Source: Coriaria nepalensis (Eukaryota > Streptophyta > Magnoliopsida > Cucurbitales > Coriariaceae). From it: 64,000 nt of DNA. The stretch covers positions 9,979,501 to 10,043,500 of the forward strand of contig CP114491.1 of NCBI GenBank assembly GCA_027186245.1. Direction: 5' to 3'. Positions 16,136-28,381 of the stretch are shown here, in pieces; within the stretch, counting starts at the first letter, position 1; every line of letters begins with the position of its first letter. The notes below the pieces were generated by a model, which had not been told where the DNA came from, did not search any database, and saw only the letters and a program-made list of their open reading frames with translations. The translations under genes were made by a program, and so were the position numbers.

Positions 16136-18215
16136 ATGGGAAAGCGAGACAAGAAGCAAAAACATCAAGCCAGAAATTCTCGTCGAGGAGTGTATAACTT
16201 TAATCATGGAGAAGAGGATGGATTAAATGACAGTGGTGATTTCGAGCGTTTCCAACTTAATCCACCCAAAGAAGAAGAGGACGAATCTGATGAAGAGGAG
16301 GAGGTTGAAGATGAGGAAGATGATTATGGCGGATGTTCATCTAAAGATGCTCCATCTAAGTTTCTACTATATCAACAGTCCGTTCAGGTTTGATCATTAT
16401 TCATTCAGTTCAATTTCTCTTACTGCCTGTTTGGTTACTGAGAAAATGTTTGGTATAAAATGTTAGCTGATTCTTCTTGTTTGTTCGGTGTGCAACAATG
16501 GAGATTCGGTTGTCACACAACAGAATTGTATAAGAGGTTCTTCTAACTGAGTTTTTACAAATGATTGCAGTCACCAAAAGGAGACATAAGCTATTTGCAG
16601 AAATTCTTTCTGATGTATGTGGGCGGTAGATTTCCCCTCCATCTTCAAGAAGATTTCTGTGGTACTGCTCTTTTGAGGTAAAATTGTTCTTCTATCCTTC
16701 TATTCTTCAAGCAAGAACATGTAAACAACACTACTAGAAAGTGATTCAAAATGATGAACTATGATCATCATTATATACTAAACTTTATCTTTAACTCGAG
16801 CCTGTAAACTTTCCTTGTGTTTGACAGTACAGAATGGCTTCGAAGCGATTCAAGAAGAACAGTCATAGGATTGGATCTCGACCTCGAGGCACTAGACTGG
16901 TGCGTAGATAACAACTTAAACAAAATCAAAGCAGATGGATATTCTAGAATATCCCTCTTTCATGGAAACGTACTACAGCCTGATAAAGCCAAACTAGTCA
17001 GGTTTGAGCCAGACGAGCTTGTAAAAGAAGTCACGCTAGAAGATGGAAATGATGAGCCAGAATCTGCTTCTTTGATTGATAATAAGTACTTAAAGGGGAG
17101 CTTTCCGTATCCTCCTAGGGACATTGTGTGTGCTTTAAACTACAGCTGTTGTTGCCTCCATGCTCGGGCTGACTTGGTTCTGTATTTCAAGCATGCTTGG
17201 GATTCTCTGTCGAAGAAAGGGGGTATATTTGTGATGGATTTATATGGTGGTACCTCATCTGAACGCAAGTTAAAGCTTCAAAGGAGATTTGCCAATTTTA
17301 CAGTACAAAATCTTCTTCCTTTATAACAACCATCTGACTGATTATAAGTAGATTCCATTGGATTGTCATTATAAAGAAACCTCTGAGATTTTTTAGGATG
17401 CATTCTGTTTCAGCATTTGAACTGCAATTCAGGTAATTTGGGGGTTTTTTTAAGACCCAAAAAGGAGCTATCTGTTTTCAATTCTGAAGGTAGCTATCTA
17501 TTAGAAATAGAAGTTTCTTTTCTCTCCAATAGTAAAGACATGACCGAGCTATGCATAGTTCTTGAGCTGTTACGTATTAAATTTTTGGAGAAAATTCGTT
17601 ATAATCTGAAATTTTACAATGATATATGCAGTATATGTGGGAGCAAGCTGAATTTGACGTGATTGGGCGCAAAACAAGGATTAGCCTCCATTTTCAGCTT
17701 CTGAAGCAGCAGAAGAAAATTCGCCATGCATTTTCATATAGCTGGAGGCTGTAAGTTTGTGCTTACTATCGCACATATGTTATTTATTTAGAAGGGGTTA
17801 ATTATCCACAACTCCTGAATTGTTGAAGTAAAACTCATGAGGAATCTTCTTCTCTCTTCGTTTATGAAATGAACTCCCCTATTAATGGACATAAATGCAA
17901 TTTTGAGGGTAATGTGCCTGATATTCATAGTGTAAAGTATTACTTTCTAGTTTCAGGTTGGCCATGATTATTATTGTCTATAAGATCATCACACTAATAG
18001 ATTTTATTTTGGTCAGGTGGTCATTACCTGAGATACAAGACTGCTTAGAAGAGGCTGGATTCCGTTCCGTTCACTTTTGGCTTCGGCAAATGCCCGACAC
18101 TAAAGAAATCAGAAGCACTGAAGGGTTCGGAGTTGGTCGAGATTTGAAATATGAAGAGGTCCAAAGTTTCCAGCAGACAGAATCTTGGAATGCATACGTC
18201 GTAGCTGTTGCTTAG
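16136..18215 (+). CDS. Class I SAM-dependent methyltransferase, substrate unknown
   Basis: Five exons join in phase: 16136-16387, 16571-16677, 16828-17302, 17632-17750 and 18017-18215, giving 383 residues. The N-terminus is basic (MGKRDKKQKHQARNSRRG) and is followed by an acidic tract at about residues 44-62 (EEEDESDEEEEVEDEEDD), suggesting a nuclear or nucleolar protein. Motif I is EDFCGTA (111-117), followed by strand 2 GLDLD (134-138), as in class I methyltransferases that bind S-adenosylmethionine. A later strand reads DIVCALNYSCCCLHARADLV, and GGIFVMDLYGG fits the post-motif region. The C-terminus ends WNAYVVAVA. The family is known to me only as an uncharacterised plant methyltransferase group, so I assign no substrate. 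No lesions are seen. Confidence 0.9.
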
Positions 18216-18599
18216 TTCTGGTGAAAATTTTCATACCCAGATCTCTTTCTTCAGTGAACTTTACATTGAGTTAGTGATCTCTTTTCTCTCAAATTTTTGA
18301 ACAAGGCTTCTTACCAAATCTTTATTCATAATGCATTATGCCAGTATTATTATTATTATTATTTAAATTAATTTAAAATATTCTAAATATTAACACACCC
18401 TCCCAATATTATTGAAGTATAAATTTGTGAAGTGGAAAAAAATAATCATTATAATAATATAATCTTTTGTTATATCTCCAATAATGAGAAAATAGGAGTA
18501 GTCCAGGAAGGCGTGATCCGTAAACTTGAAGCTTTCTATTTTAGACGGTTCGTGGCTATCATAAATCTAGACCGTCAGTAGAAGTGGGTCCCAGCAAAG

Positions 18600-18868
18600 A
18601 TGCAAGACTGCTTGAGCATCGGACGGTTAATCTCCTCTTCTTCTAGTAATATTATATCTTCAGGAGAAAGATTCCGATTCGTCTGGTTATCCTTCCACGG
18701 CAATCTTCCTCTCCTCTCTATCTTTTCTTTTCTTTTCTTTCCTGTTTTATTTTCTCGTTTCCCAAACACACGCAAAATAGGACTCAGAAAGGAAAATAAG
18801 AATCAGATTTGCTCTTTATCTCCGCCTTCCTTCGTCGATATTATCGCATATTCAAATCTCGCAAGCAG
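18600..18868 (+). other. Possible non-coding first exon of the broken SAP/AN1 locus
   Basis: A pyrimidine-rich stretch resembling a 5' leader ends at GCAAGCAG followed by GTAAAT, a good donor at 18869. SAP genes commonly have an intron in the 5' leader, and an AN1 coding remnant lies on the same strand 1.3 kb downstream. The link between the two is inference; there is no coding evidence here. Confidence 0.3.
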
Positions 18869-19359
18869 GTAAATTCTTCTTCTCCAGTTAGATCTGTAGA
18901 TCTCGTTTCTTTGGTTACTTTTTTTTCTTTCTTGGATCTTATTAGATGTAATTTGAATTTACGCGGTTCATATCAATCCGTTACTAATCGAGAGGCTTGG
19001 AACAAGAGATGGAAGATTTATAAATATCTGGATTGGAAACATTACACGCATTACCGTAACTAAGTTCATATATAACTGGTCAAAATAAAATAAATTATGC
19101 AACAATGTTTAAAAAAAATTAATTTACCAATGACACGTGCTAAATTGAATGATATACTCGTGAGCCCACTCTACACCCAAATAAGCTTATCCACGTAAAA
19201 GTTTGCTATGACAATCGGTGATCATATCACTAGTACTAAATATTGATTTGGACACAACTGTGGATATGGGGATGGATAAAATATCTCTAATAATTTGCAC
19301 TAATGTTGGATATCGAGTCTCGTTATTCTTCCATCAATTTTGCGATAATAATTCGCTTC

Positions 19360-20125
19360 CTTGAGTAGGCTGCTTGGCTGCGTATAAATCGTATAAAGTT
19401 TGCAGCAACATATGGGAATCATCAATCATTATATCAACATATTGTTGTCCTCAAATAGAATTTTTATAGCTTCTTGCGAGGATCAAACAACAACTCAATG
19501 CAAGAAAGCAAGTTCAACATATCCAAATCAAGCCAATATTTAGCCACCTTAACGCCCATAAAATTTGCTAGCATCTTTGTATAAGGGTCTCCTGCATATT
19601 TCTAATTAGATTTTGAAAGAGGAAAATTTGCTGGGAGAATAAGTGGGCAGTAAGAGTTTTGGTAGCAAATAACTTTTTGGAGGCGGTAAACAAAGTTTGC
19701 AAGAAGTTTATATAACTATCTATCATCGTCTGTGTTCCTCGAGCGCCTCGAGCGGCTGTGAATGATAAATCATTAATTAGCATGCTGCACCGGCATAAAG
19801 AATTATAAATGTTATAGTAAAAATAATTTTAAAGTTATTTAAAAACTACTTCGCTACAAAATTTTAAAGTAAACTTGCCTAGAATATATCATACGATAGG
19901 GTGCTGCCTTCTTAAGCATAAGGTAAGTATAGTTTCATTGAGACTTACTAGTTCATAACAATCCTTGAAGGTACTCTTTCGTGAAAGCAACGAACGAATG
20001 TATTTCACCCCATTGCGAATCTTTATGATAGAATCGTTCGCCAGTCTCAAACTTTCTTTAATGATGAGGTTCATATATGGCAAGCACATAGAAAGAAAAA
20101 AAAAACGATTAGTAAGCGTACCCAA
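19360..20125 (-). mobile_element. Decayed hAT-family transposase fragment
   Basis: Minus-strand translation gives broken but ordered matches to plant hAT (BED zinc-finger/RICESLEEPER type) transposases. About 20125-19889 reads NLIIKESLRLANDSIIKIRN then VKYIRSLLSRKSTFKDC, as in the family segment following the RCxAHILNL motif. About 19783-19568 reads LFTASKKLFATKTLTAHLF. At 19553-19468 another frame reads AKYWLDLDMLNLLS then FDPRKKL, equivalent to the family block with KYW, N-[LI]-L and LDPR-x-K. Several stops and frame changes interrupt it, and the catalytic N-terminal part is missing. No terminal inverted repeats or target duplication were recognised. Confidence 0.75.
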
Positions 20126-20180
20126 AATGAATTAGAAAAAAGAAACGGTTGAGAATGAAGGAAATACCTGAAATGCATGA

Positions 20181-20627
20181 ACTTTCCGTCAAGTAACGTT
20201 TGTCTGGGTCCAACCACAACAATCTTCCTCTGCTAAACTCGTCCTGAACCAAACTCTGACCACCGCATCCACCTCTTCCTCCTACTCTTCTAACGCCTCG
20301 TCAGTAATAGCAACTCCGTTTTCACACCCCGAAGAGGTGATTGTCGGTGACAAGGTGGGGACGAGGCCAGCAGAGGAGGTCCTTCAGGTGGCGGCGGCGC
20401 AGCCTAACAAATTCTTGACGTGCCAACGGCGAGTAGGGGTAATGGGTTTCAAGTGTCTTTGCGGGATGACGTTCTGTAAGACCCACCGGTACCCGGAGCA
20501 GCACACATGTTTGTTTGACTTCAAGGGGATAGGCAAGGAACATATCATAAAGGCGAATCCGATCGTCAAAGCGGAGAAACTCGACATGATCTCAGCCATG
20601 CGGAGTATCATGGTCTTTGAAGAGTAG
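20181..20627 (+). pseudogene. Truncated SAP-type AN1 zinc-finger gene
   Basis: Stress-associated proteins carry an N-terminal A20 finger and a C-terminal AN1 finger. This open frame, bounded upstream by a stop at 20178, keeps the linker (SSSAKLVLNQTL, serine-rich) and an AN1 finger with KCLCGMTFCKTHRYPEQHTC. It ends NPIVKAEKLDMI plus 12 residues. The A20 half and an ATG start are absent: the only in-frame initiator-like codon before the finger is a GTG at 20337. The first AN1 zinc ligand is also lost: the family reads N-R-C-x2-C, and here the first Cys is Phe (NKFLTC). An hAT fragment occupies the adjacent upstream DNA, so insertion or deletion at the 5' half is likely. It might still be transcribed, but a functional zinc finger is doubtful. 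Confidence 0.8.
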
Positions 20628-20850
20628 TCTTCTTTTTATGGATCAGACCGGACCGATTGGGCCTAACCTTGTTGGTTTGTGTATTCTTGGAATGGGTCTC
20701 TGTTCTCTTATGTAAATTATTTTGATGACGATTTTTATACTTGAAAATCGTAATAATTTTCTTTCTTTCGTTAATAATTAAAAAAATATTTTCCTGTTCG
20801 TTAATAATAATTGATAGTTTCTTTGACAAAAAGAAGAAGAAGAAGGATAT

Positions 20851-20905
20851 AAATTAAATTAAATTAAATTAAATTAAATTAAATTAAATTAAATTAAATT
20901 AAATT
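20851..20905. repeat. AAATT pentanucleotide microsatellite, 11 perfect units
   Basis: Eleven uninterrupted 5-bp units in the 3' flank of the AN1 remnant. A perfect array of this length suggests an actively changing, polymorphic locus. Confidence 0.97.
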
Positions 20906-21525
20906 AAAAATAAATTATAAGCTATATAACGCACTGATTTTTTTAAGGTAATAGATAAAAATAACTATATACATCCAAAATTATATATCAATGTTTAATC
21001 GTTAATGACGCAGTGGTTTGTGTTTCTCGGAAAAGAAGTCAAGGCCCAATGTCTCATGGAGACTCTGTGAGACAACAACGGGTTGCAGCCTAGTTTGAAG
21101 CCCAGCCCATTACTAAGAAATAGTTTATTAAAGCCCATGATGACCGTGCATGTTTCCCCGGGCTAAGGCCCGTAGAAAGAGAGAGGTAATGAAAATGTAT
21201 TTTATTGTTGGGTTCGATTTCATAATAAATTAGGAATTAATTTGTGAATTTATTTATACAAGGTGTTAAAGGTATTATTTAAATTTTATTATGACTTTTA
21301 AATAAATTTTAAAATTTAAAATAACCGAACACATAATTTAATAAAAACATAATTTTAATAAAAAACGGAATCAAAATTAATCTTTTTAACTCATATAATT
21401 ACTAAATATATATAATAAATTTATAATTTTTCTTTTTTATTCTTATTTTTATTCCACTTAAATAAATCTAATAACCAAACATAATCTAACTATATTAGTA
21501 CGAATATATACAAACTATTTTTTTA

Positions 21526-21612
21526 GTTTTTAGTTTTTTATTTTTAGTTTTTAGTTTTTTATTTTTAGTTTTTAGTTTTTTATTTTTAGTTTTTAGTTTT
21601 TTATTTTTAGTT
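21526..21612. repeat. 21-bp T-rich minisatellite, about four copies
   Basis: The unit is a G followed by six T, A, five T, A, G, five T, A, repeated head to tail with almost no divergence. It lies in an intergenic stretch. Confidence 0.93.
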
Positions 21613-22336
21613 TTTTTAATTCTTTAACCTGAATGAAAATATTTTCTACCCGGACAAAAGATAGTGGAGGCTCTCACCCATTATCTTGAAGAAAGTGAAA
21701 CACATTTTATTTCAAACAACTTTTTTTCCCACACCCTTAAGTCGGTCAAGCCTACCTCAAAAAGAAACCCCTTTTTTTCAATCCGCTACTGCTCTCCTCC
21801 ATCACCATGGATCATCATTCAACTTCTTTCCTTTTGTTTATGATGTTTATATTTTGATAGTAGTAGTTGGTGAAAGTGATGCTCTAGGTTTAGTTGAACA
21901 AAAAAAAAAAAAAAAAAGATGCAGAAAACTCAATTGTCGCGCGCGTTTTTTTCCAATTCATTGACCAAAAAGATTTTCGACATTGATATCATGTTAAGGT
22001 ATTTACTGTAAGTCTCAACTATGTTAAGAATCTTTTAACACACAACCGGCAACCACAATACACTTCCGTAAATTAAAGGATTACACAGATTGGTATAGTA
22101 GTGAAGCTGACAAATTTTCTCCCTCAAAGAAAGAAAGAAAATTCATCTGCTTCAGTACCTAATCAGGCAATCAACTTATTAATCAGATCACTTACTGATT
22201 AACTAGCTAGTTCAAATCTTAAAGCTTACCTCATATCTCCAGCCAGTGCTCCCTAGCAAACCTCTCTCTTTTAGGGAGTTGTTTGCTACTGAGCACAAGC
22301 TTATAATATAAATAGGATAAGTGACATTTCCTACTA

Positions 22337-23630
22337 TTACTGATCATCTTCAGACCCAGTAATGCACTCCTTATCATCTTGATCAAATCTATGATCATCA
22401 TCATGATCGAGAGGAGGGATTGGTGAATGGCCGTTTCCGAAAGATCGAACATGATCTTTGAGTGATCTCTTGTGTTTGAAATCAGAACCACAGATGCAAT
22501 ACCACAACTTCCCACAATTCTTCTCATGGGTTCTCCAATCTCCTTTGACAGCAAAAGTTTTCCCACATAACTTCCTGCAACAGAATGGCTTCGCCCCATG
22601 CTTTCTTTTGTAATGTGTTTGAAGTGTCCTGAAATCCTTCAATGGCTTAGCTCTTGGATGGTTTATGTTGTTCTTGCAACCTTGTGCACAACAGTAACAT
22701 GGTAGCCTCAACATTGCTGCTGGCTGTGTTCCTCTTAGTGAATCCGGTCCTTTTCGGTATTCGGATCCATGTCCCCACATATGCATCTGTAAATATTAGA
22801 TTTCACATTCAGATCATTAATATAATTCAATCTTAAATTTAAATTTTGTTAATCGATCATAATTGTGACATGAATTAATTGTTCAGATTTCCATAGCGCC
22901 TCATGGCTATGTGAAGCGAACATATTTCAATTCAGAATCAATTGACAATGTAACCGTACTTATGTACGGATGTGAGACCGTTGCCACCGTGAGTGGTTCC
23001 AAGCTCACTCTTGATGCAGATATTAATTTGATCGTATAATATGATTAATTAACTAGCTTCATCTAGTTAATTATATATGAGGAGAAGAAGAATAAAGAAT
23101 AAATTCGCAATTTTTGTTAATAATAATAAAGGAATTACCTGCATGTTATTGTACCTATTGAATGTTTTGCTGCAAATAGAACAAGCAAACTGCATTGGTC
23201 CAACAAGGATTTGTGCAGGAGTTGGGATCCAAAACCTCGTACTCTCGCTTCTAAACGAGTTCAAACCATGAAAACTTCTTTTAATGATCACTTGATCTTC
23301 ATCTTCTTCCTCTTCGTTCTTAAGAATATTATAATTCGGACGAGAATTATAATCGCCACAATCTTCATTAATGTTTGGCAGCCCAATTTGCAAGCCCACT
23401 TTAACCTTCTCAATTTCTTCTTCTCCTTCTCCTTCAACTCTTCCTTTCTTAGTTTCCATGAAGCTGCTTAGAAGAGGCAAACACTGGATAGAAGATGATG
23501 ATGATGAAGATGATGAAGATGAAGAAGATGAAGAAGAAGAGGATGGCGACGAATAGGGTTTGAGCCATTCAATGAAAGTTATGTTGTTTTCTTGATGATT
23601 GTCTGTGTAATTCATTAAACCCATCTTCAT
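22337..23630 (-). CDS. WIP-domain C2H2 zinc-finger transcription factor
   Basis: WIP proteins are plant developmental regulators (TT1, NTT and DOT5 are members). Two exons join in phase: 23139-23630 and 22337-22786, giving 313 residues. The WIP motif ([11 protein letters not shown]) starts at residue 134. Finger 1 uses C150, C153, H166 and H170 (ending MHMWGH), and the exon junction falls after Q164, inside the finger. Finger 2 includes [10 protein letters not shown] and a long loop to HYKRKHG. Finger 3 reads [22 protein letters not shown] and finger 4 [16 protein letters not shown]. The N-terminal half is non-conserved, with a run of about 18 serines near residues 30-50 and acidic tracts. 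The CRKxC spacing in finger 3 recalls DOT5/WIP6 more than TT1, but assignment to one member is uncertain. Confidence 0.94.
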
Positions 23631-26629
23631 CAGAGAGATCAGAGAGAGAGTAATTTTTTTCAGTATTACTTGAATGAATTCTCTCTTCAGAGGGTTTAAT
23701 CAATTCATGACACATCCAAAGTAACTAACAATGATCACACTAATTAGCTTTATGAGTCCATGAAGCTTGGTTCCCACTCATAACCTCTTATAAGGATTGA
23801 TTAAATAATGTTCATGAATATTCGGTGGTTTGGTTTGGTTTGGTTTGTTTTTGTTTTTGTTTTTTTTGTTTTTTTCAACTTTTTACCCTTTTTTTTCTTC
23901 CTTTTCTTTATATATTTTCTACTCCCATTTTTATTTATTTATTTAGGAGTAATGGTGGGGTAATGGTAGGGAAAATGACATGCAAAGATGATCAAATTAG
24001 TCATAAAAAGTAGAGAATCCTAGAATAGGTTGAATTATTGTTACCACATCTCGTGCATTACATTTTTGTTTTTGGTTTTGTTCTTCATCTTTCTTCATAA
24101 TTTACATCATAGGATTTGACTCTGCTTAATATTAGTAATAATTAATACGCACATATTATATATATTGCATGTATAGTTTTCTTTGTAAAAAAAAGAGAGA
24201 GATCAAATATTTGGTCAATACCTAAAAGAAAAAAGAAATAATTTAAAAGGAGAGATAAAGTATGAAACTGGACCTGCACGAACAACTTATTAAGGTCCGT
24301 TTAATATTTGGTTTAAAGTGGAAAAGAATTTTAAAATTTAACTTGAATTTTTTTTCTTCATTTGTAACACTTAGCTTACTCTTAATAAAAAAGAAAAAAA
24401 AAAGTTATAAGATTTAAGATGAAAGATTCATCTTTTTTGGCTCAAGACTAAATGTTTGGATATTAGGGTTTGATAAAAAGGTTTAATCTCTAGATTTACT
24501 GATGAAGAGTTCAACCTTTATGATTCAAGATGAAAGAAGACTTTAAGTTTAAGATGAAAGATATAATATTTAAGATTCAATATGAAAGTTTAAGCTTTAT
24601 GGTATAATATGAAAAGTTTAAGTTTTATAATTTAAAATGAACCTTTAAAGTTTAGTATAAAAATATTCAAACTTTAGGGTAGTCCCTTTAATTTATATTT
24701 AAATTATTATAATTTTTTTCCTAACATCTTTAAAAATTTAAGACATCAATTAAAAAAAAAAACTTTTTTTTCTTTTCAAATTAATTCAAATTAAAATAAA
24801 TTATTAAAAAAAAATCGGATGTAGTGTGTATAGGTATTATATATCATTAATCATATCATATTTTATATAGATATAGATATAGATATATAGTTTAGTGAAA
24901 TTGATAATATAGAGTAGGGTTAATTGAATTCTACTGTACGTGTAAAAAAAGTGGAACTTTACTCATGTCGTTCATCATGCAGGCTAATACTCCCGTGACA
25001 CCACTAACTTGAAAAAAGTTAAGTAATTGCCGACAATATTAATATTTATTTTTTATTTTTTATTTTTTATTTTTTAGCTAGATATGTCATTATTAAAATT
25101 TAAAAACAAACGTAAATATGTTATTTTTAACAATATTTATACTTAGGTTAGTGATAAAATTTTAATTATTATTAATTTTTCTTTCTTATTAATTATTTTA
25201 TTTAAAATAATAATAAATGATATTTTTCATTAATTATTTTATTTAAAAATAATAATATTTAATTAATTTACAAATTTTAATAAATAAATAAAAAAACTTG
25301 ATATTAAATTATCTGAAAATATATTAATTAAATTATTAATCAAAATTTATAAAAAAATTATAAAGAAACGGATATAAATATCTCTTTTTTTTTTTTTTTC
25401 TTTTCTTTTTTACTTATCACCTAATAACGTCAATTCTTTGATCATTGCCGTCACTAATTACTATTTATCCACCCGCTTTCATACTTATATATCTAAGAAA
25501 GAGATAAGGTTTGTTTTGAGAAAGCCAGAAAGGGAAAATCATAATAACGACAACTTTTTCAAAAGGTAAAAAAAAAACCAATATACACATGTAGTTTTGG
25601 TCCGTAAAATAAGGAATGATAAATTAGACAATATTGGTATGAATGTGGAAATGTATATCAAATATGACTGCATAACTCACATTACTTTTCATGCTATGTA
25701 TTCCTATTCCATGATTGGTTTTTTTTTTTTTTTGAATTTTAATTAGTAATTACCCTAAAAAATGGAAAAGTCATTCATTCATCCCTTTAATTTCTTTCTA
25801 TCTCAACCAACCTACTTAGACCTTAAAATTAGTAGGTTAATTATGATAATACAGTTAAAAGGATGATGATGATATGATTATCTCATGGCGGAATCCTTTT
25901 GAATAGCTCAGTATTTTGACTTATGATTATATTACATAGCTCAAGGGAGAAATTATTACATACTTGAAGAGTATTATTCTACTCCAACAAATATAATCAA
26001 GTTATAATCAAGTTATGTCAGCAGATGTTAAGAGTAAAATGGTTATGAAGCTGGAAAGAATACCTCTCGTATATGACTAGTTGACCTTGACCTAATATAT
26101 ATCTCTCTTTTCCCGTCAAGTGACAGTTTGAACCGTTAAGTTAGTAGGTAAAAAGATGGGAGAATACCAAACGCGGTATGTGTAATTTCAAAGGGGAGGA
26201 CTTGAAATTTGTTTCAGGGCATAAACTGAACTAGAACAACAAGTCTGACGTTAATTTCTATTGCTTAGTTTTGCTGATCTTCAACTCTAATGATTACGGT
26301 ATCCTTAAAATCAAGTTATTGGTAAGAATAAAAAAAGGATGTTTGTAAGTCGAGTCAAGATAGCTAGGTGGAATGACTTGAGTACTCTTGAATCATCAAT
26401 ATGACCCAGTCCATGTCTGATAAATCTTGGTCGGTTTAATTGCACAATGTATGTTAATTAGGGTAATTAGGACAAGGGTTAATTAATCAGTTTATGTTTT
26501 GCTAATCATGTTTCAAGCATGGGCTATATATGGACCAATTACTCATGTGTGACAAACCTTACTTCCTTACAACATTAAAATTCAAATGTACAACATGCAA
26601 ACTACCAAACCATAAATTTAAGTACCTAC
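23631..26629. other. AT-rich intergenic spacer left of the copia element
   Basis: No coding region is supported. It includes the WIP gene promoter at the left, a degenerate A/T-rich tandem repeat at about 24409-24665 and A/T homopolymers near 25390 and 25720. Confidence 0.7.
24409..24665. repeat. Degenerate minisatellite with AAGATGAAAG core
   Basis: A loose 20-30 bp unit recurs roughly eight times, with cores such as TTTAAGATGAAAG, TTCAAGATGAAAG, TTCAATATGAAAG, ATAATATGAAAAG and TTTAAAATGAAC, separated by TTTAAG/TTTATG segments. Copies are diverged, so the array is old. Confidence 0.65.
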
Positions 26630-26634
26630 ATATA

Positions 26635-27225
26635 TGTTGGATTCATACCGTGATGGCCCATTTCTGTTATGAAGCTCATAGTCCTCGGATGTAATGGATG
26701 TAACTGGGACCTTTGGATCTTCTCTAAGCCATTGAATTTGAGCCCTCTATTTTTCCCAGTCTTATATAATCTCCTCTCTCTCTCTCATTCAACCAATCTA
26801 GGGTTTTTTTGGTGCCGAAGTCTTTTTACGATCTCTCTCTCTTTCTTGCTCTCTGTGATCTATGTGATCTTGTCATCTGAGTATCTCTTCTATCATCTTT
26901 GTGATTTCTGGTTATGATCTTTTAGATCTAGGAGTTGTGTTTCTCCTTTGTGAAATCGTTGGTTTGTTATGGCTAGATATGAATACTATGTAGTTTGTAT
27001 CGTGAGGGTGTGATTGCATGAAAGAGTGTTGTAATTTGAATGATATACTAGTGCAACAAGATTCATTTGAACGGAGTTCAACGTGAATATATCCGATTTT
27101 GGGGAACCACGTTAAATCTAGTGCTTCTGTCAATTGCTATTTCATATTCTTATTAAAAATCTTGTAAAAGAAGTAATACATAATCGGCTTGAATGTATAA
27201 AATGAACCAAGAAGTCATAAAACCA
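26635..27225 (+). repeat. 5' LTR of the plus-strand copia element
   Basis: Aligns along its full length with 31561-32158. It includes TATATAATCTCC (a likely TATA region near 26763), CT-rich stretches and a CCA end. The 3' copy has about 7 extra bases just before its end and many substitutions. Confidence 0.93.
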
Positions 27226-27760
27226 CGTTTTTTGCGATCTTGCATATCGCATGTTGTTTGCGATCTATTGATTGTTTGATTCCTGAAATTTGTAGAGTCT
27301 TATATTTTGTAAAACCAATTTCTTAAAATTTAGGATTTCATGAATCTATGTGAAACTGATTTGAAAATTAGGGTTAGTTTTTTTTTTTAAATCCTAATTC
27401 GATCTGAAAATTTAAAGTTTATCTTTCTGTAAGATAACTCACTAAGAAATTGGATCCAAATCGGTTTATCAAGATTCTGTGATTGTGTGTTGTTTGATTT
27501 CTGAATTAGTTGGTATTCTGTGTTGGCATAAACCCTTTGAGTGTGTAAGGACATAAATATGAGTGCTTAAAAAATGGAAATCCCATGTTATTATGGGAAC
27601 TCATACTTTGGTACCTAGAAAAAGAAAATATGGTCCCTACTTTTTCATGAGAGACTCCTTGTAGCTTTGGATATCAATGAAAAAAAGTGGTATGCATCTG
27701 CTTTGGAGAAACATGCACTCATAATGGAGGACACATACAACCTTATTATGCTCAATTTAT

Positions 27761-28381
27761 ATGATGGAGAGTACTATAGAAAGGAACTTTGTTTTCCTTA
27801 AAATGGATATGAATAAATCACTAGATGATAATTTAGATGAATTCTTAAAATTAACCTTAATTATAAAAGGGAATGACCAAGCCATTAGTGATACTAGTAA
27901 GGCTATGATCCTACTTCAATCATTGTCTGATGAATATTCTATTGTGAAAAACTCTTTAAACTATACTGGTGTGACTCTTAATATTGACTTAGTTGTGGCT
28001 GGTTTAAAAGCTAGGGAAATTGAGCTGAATATAAGAAAGATAACTAATAATAATTTGTTTGTTAAAGGAAAATTGGATAAAAGAGCTAGTAACAATGTTA
28101 GTTCTAATAAGAAATTCACTAAAAAGAAATTCACATATAAGAAGAAAATTAAAGACGATAAGAAATGTTATTTTTGTGGTAAAACTAGTCATATTAAGAA
28201 AAATTGTTGTTCTTTTAAGAATATGACTCAAGGTCAATCTAGTAATGATAATACTGGTACTGTGAATGCTTGCAACACAATATGTTTCTCTGAATTTTTT
28301 ACTATATCTAAATGCATAACTGTCAATGAATATATAATGGACTTTGGTTGCACTTTTCATATGAGTCCTATTAAGGACTGA
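27761..28381 (+). pseudogene. copia gag remnant with zinc knuckle and protease edge
   Basis: This gag-like frame encodes a CCHC zinc knuckle: C136-x2-C139-x4-H144-x4-C149 (CYFCGKTSHIKKNC). It follows a basic region and runs into a degraded protease motif, MDFGCTFHMSP, where the family has D-S-G; the catalytic DSG is now DFG. The frame ends with TGA at 28379-28381, where the family normally has Trp, and continues in phase beyond it (FSDYSEL). The true start is upstream and broken. Confidence 0.85.

Larger units (their letters stand above)
20628..22336. other. Intergenic region with tandem repeats
   Basis: No supported gene. It contains an AAATT pentanucleotide array at 20851-20905, an AT-rich block at 21230-21500 and a 21-bp minisatellite at about 21526-21612, followed by poly-A near 21900. 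Confidence 0.75.

Noticed and set aside
21686..21964. A 92-codon plus-strand frame in intergenic DNA
   Set aside because: Composition is low-complexity (F, S, K runs) and ends in a poly-A tract; no domain or splice context.
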